64,000 bases of DNA, taken from positions 558,001 to 622,000 of the forward strand of contig CAZIVP010000001.1 in the NCBI GenBank assembly GCA_964542915.1, read 5' to 3'. Of the stretch, positions 62,327 through 64,000 are shown in pieces; within the stretch, counting starts at the first letter, position 1; every line of letters begins with the position of its first letter. The DNA is from CAZIVP01 sp964542915 (GTDB taxonomy: Bacteria; Calditrichota; Calditrichia; Calditrichales; Calditrichaceae). The notes beneath the pieces are model-generated. The model ran no database searches, was not told the origin of the DNA, and saw only the letters and a list, made by a program, of their open reading frames with translations. The translations under genes and the position numbers were made by a program.

Positions 62327-63472
62327 TCATAGCTCCGGCAACGAATCCACCGCTTGATCTTTTTGTTCATCTAAAAGCTTTGCGTAAAGCTCGGTAACTT
62401 TGATGGTTCGGTGTCCTAATAATTTTTGAACGGAATACAAACTCACGCCTGCACTAATCAAATTTGTTGCGAATGAATGCCTTGCAGTATGCCAGGTAAG
62501 ATTTATATCCAGTCCCGCGTCCTTAGCCCATTCCTTTAAAGCATTTCCAGTGTTGCTATCGTGGCCGAGTTTAAAAACGTATTCGGAATCGTGTGTTAGT
62601 TGTTTTTGTCGCTCTAAAGTTTGGGTTGCGGTTTTGTGAAGCTTTATCCTGTTAATGTCTTGCGTTTTCTTTTGCCGGAAATATAAATAACCATCATTAA
62701 TATCATTCCAGGTTAGTCTTTTTAGGTCGGATATTCTTAAACCGCAATAACAAGCAAATAAAAAAGCATTTTTGGCATTTTCATTTTTGCAAGGGGTATT
62801 CTTTAGTCGTTTAATTTGACTTGAGTTTAAAAATTCCCGTTTTACTTCACGTTTAGAAATATGAAAGGATGTCGCCGGATTCTGAGTTATTATTTTATCC
62901 CGTATCGCCCGGTTTAGTGCTGCTTTTAGTTTTGCAAAATACACGTGCGATGTATTTTCATTTAAATTTTTGAGTAGATAATCTTTAAACCCTTCGCAAA
63001 ATTTTTCATCTATGTACTTAAAAGGCACGGGTCGTTCTTTTGTGTAAATGCGCAAATGTTTAAGCGAATGCCGCCAACTCTTATCCGGCCTTTGCCGGTT
63101 TAATGCCAAACGCTCAAAATATTTAACAAAGTCAATCTTTAGTCCATCATTATGTAACCTAAAATTATGTTCATTTTCAAAAAGCTTATCCTGTTTTTTA
63201 TCCCGGATTAAAATTGCTTTTCTTATTAATTCCCGATCAGTTTTAACATCCCTTACGTAAATTTTTAAAAACTGGTATTCCTTCACTCCATCCTGCCTTA
63301 AATCCAAATAAAGGCTATATGAGCCGCTGGAAAGCTTTTTTGCCCTTAGTTTAATTTGATCATTAATTGAATTTGCATCATTAATGATTTCAGGGATGGT
63401 TTTAATGGTTTTTTGGGATTGGTTTTTATCTGGCAAGGATTCATTGAGTTTTAAAATATTTTCGTTGCTCAT
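62327..63472 (-). CDS. int: Tyrosine recombinase/integrase
   Basis: The 381-residue protein has an N-terminal arm-binding/SAM-like region and a catalytic domain. The domain shows R near 245 (C-Y-C-G-L-R-I-S-D-L), the H-x-x-R-H box (W-H-T-A-R-H-S-F-A-T-N-L, about 325-331) and the nucleophile tyrosine near 363 (E-L-Y-A-K-L-L). It lies at the right end of the element, with a promoter-like site upstream. It would catalyse site-specific recombination at the tRNA-Asn. Confidence 0.95.
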   Translation of the reverse strand: MSNENILKLNESLPDKNQSQKTIKTIPEIINDANSINDQIKLRAKKLSSGSYSLYLDLRQDGVKEYQFLKIYVRDVKTDRELIRKAILIRDKKQDKLFENEHNFRLHNDGLKIDFVKYFERLALNRQRPDKSWRHSLKHLRIYTKERPVPFKYIDEKFCEGFKDYLLKNLNENTSHVYFAKLKAALNRAIRDKIITQNPATSFHISKREVKREFLNSSQIKRLKNTPCKNENAKNAFLFACYCGLRISDLKRLTWNDINDGYLYFRQKKTQDINRIKLHKTATQTLERQKQLTHDSEYVFKLGHDSNTGNALKEWAKDAGLDINLTWHTARHSFATNLISAGVSLYSVQKLLGHRTIKVTELYAKLLDEQKDQAVDSLPEL

Positions 63473-63502
63473 TTTACATTGCCCTTATGTTAGACTCGAA
63501 TT

Positions 63503-63619
63503 GTTACTAAGGTACGAAATGAGTAACACAGAAGCAACAAAATAGGGCAAAAAAGGGCAATAAGTAACAAACAACCAAAAAGAAGGGTTGTTGTTTATAT
63601 TGATTTTATTAGAGTTACT
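63503..63619. promoter_or_regulatory. Candidate right-end integrase arm sites
   Basis: Four AGTAAC motifs (GTTACT 63,503-63,508; AGTAAC 63,522-63,527 and 63,563-63,568; GTTACT 63,614-63,619) and two AGGGCAA repeats (63,544-63,550; 63,554-63,560) lie between the integrase gene and attR. GAGTAACAC recurs near the other end. Confidence 0.45.
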
Positions 63620-63625
63620 TGTCAA
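63597..63625 (-). promoter_or_regulatory. Putative integrase promoter
   Basis: On the minus strand TTGACA (63,625-63,620) and CAATAT (63,602-63,597) are 17 bases apart. An arm-type AGTAAC site overlaps the spacer, which would let the integrase occlude its own promoter. Confidence 0.5.
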
Positions 63626-63634
63626 ATGGGAATA

Positions 63635-63659
63635 CAGGTTCGAGTCCTGCCGCCGGAGC
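63635..63659 (+). other. attR: right attachment site
   Basis: These 25 bases duplicate the tRNA-Asn 3' end (56,962-56,986) exactly. They have no tRNA 5' half next to them. Confidence 0.93.
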
Positions 63660-64000
63660 GAGATGAAGCCTTCAAAGCGAGAAAACTTTGGAGGCTTTTT
63701 TATTTGGGAGCATTGTGATGGTCTATGATCTTTATATTTTCAAACATTAGATCGCTACTATATTGGCAACTTCACAGATGCCGGCCGACGTTAAGTCGGA
63801 GGAATGGCTTCCGCCTATGTGCTGTGAAACTTTTATAGAAACCTTACCCAATGTTTATTATGTATTTTTTGCGTAACTATGAATAAAATACATATCCGCC
63901 TACCAGTGACGATGAATTAAAAGTGCGTTCGTTTTAAACGTTCAAAGTGCATATAAACAGAAGCTTATGAATTAAACCGGAATATGTATTTTAATTGTAT
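63660..64000. other. Flanking sequence beyond attR
   Basis: It starts with a terminator hairpin and then ~300 AT-rich bases in which I see no gene. It is probably the original downstream flank of tRNA-Asn. Confidence 0.5.
63665..63703 (+). terminator. Former tRNA-Asn terminator (host side)
   Basis: An AAGCCTTCAAAG / CTTTGGAGGCTT stem (near-perfect) with a TTTTTTA run lies 6 bases beyond attR, where the terminator of an uninterrupted tRNA-Asn would be. Confidence 0.8.

Larger units (their letters stand above)
56962..63659 (-). mobile_element. Integrated PICI-like phage satellite candidate
   Basis: The ~6.67-kb element lies between 25-bp direct repeats in tRNA-Asn. Ten genes all lie on the minus strand from the integrase (right end) to a 47-codon membrane protein (left end). 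The set is integrase, unknown 231-aa protein, excisionase-like HTH, CHC2/TOPRIM-helicase primase, two small proteins, a TerS, and three more small genes. No terL, portal, capsid, tail or lysis genes are found. Base composition is visibly more AT-rich than in the flanks. In Gram-negative and Gram-positive PICIs, int, alpA/xis, pri-rep and sometimes terS recur, which is the basis for the call. Confidence 0.8.

Overview
This window looks like a chromosomal segment of a Gram-negative bacterium of the FCB assemblage, most likely Calditrichota or a close neighbour (inference, no search was run). Three secreted proteins end in a type IX secretion (T9SS)-like or FlgD-like sorting domain. A TamB/BamA pair and a FecR-fused outer-membrane barrel show an outer membrane. 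Rho-independent terminators are frequent and Shine-Dalgarno sites are clear. Coordinates for several genes were moved inward from the longest open frame to a start with a ribosome-binding site.

Layout. 0-5.7 kb: a truncated cadherin-like adhesin, an AraC-type regulator, an XrtA-type polysaccharide deacetylase, a receiver protein with a C-terminal membrane helix, and YjbQ. 5.7-15 kb (minus strand): two different glutamate dehydrogenases flanking a pseudo-receiver/PEP-synthase-like protein and a zinc ribbon, then an SRPBCC protein and a NarL-type two-component pair. 15.6-21.4 kb: a laminin-B/PKD secreted protein, carbonic anhydrase, and an HlyD adaptor-VTC-DUF4956 operon. 21.8-24.5 kb: cold-shock protein, RRM protein, FKBP isomerase, a 46-residue membrane peptide and an MDMPI-like protein. 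24.7-33.2 kb: TamB and BamA, an aldo/keto reductase, an ICMT-like methyltransferase and a short DnaJ-like protein. 33.4-44.5 kb: transglutaminase with beta-propeller, HAD phosphatase, FecR/porin, class III aminotransferase, M14 carboxypeptidase, NlpC/P60 peptidase and HNH nuclease. 44.5-45.5 kb: a structured gene-free kilobase. 45.5-56.7 kb: a housekeeping run (trpS, scpA, scpB, an rluB-like gene, an unusual dehydrogenase, cmk, rpsA, mreB, Nudix, acyl-ACP thioesterase), then tRNA-Leu and tRNA-Asn.

The most interesting region is a 6.67-kb integrated element inserted at the 3' end of tRNA-Asn (about 56,962-63,659), bounded by a perfect 25-bp direct repeat. All ten of its genes lie on the minus strand: tyrosine integrase, an AT-rich unknown (possible cargo), an excisionase-like HTH protein, a CHC2/TOPRIM primase fused to a RecA-like helicase and winged helix, two small proteins, a phage terminase small subunit, and three further small proteins. 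No large terminase, portal, capsid or tail gene is present. This is the gene logic of a phage satellite (PICI-like element). Next to and inside the 3' end of the primase gene is an origin-like array of about 11 TGTWACA iterons spanning two identical-arm palindromes. Candidate integrase arm sites (AGTAAC, GAGTAACAC) lie at both ends, and the element carries its own replacement terminator for the interrupted tRNA.

Five of the small proteins reported here (23488-23628, 57215-57358, 58021-58197, 58665-58862, 58879-59106) are 46-75 codons long; most have a good ribosome-binding site, and three are supported mainly by tight spacing in an operon.
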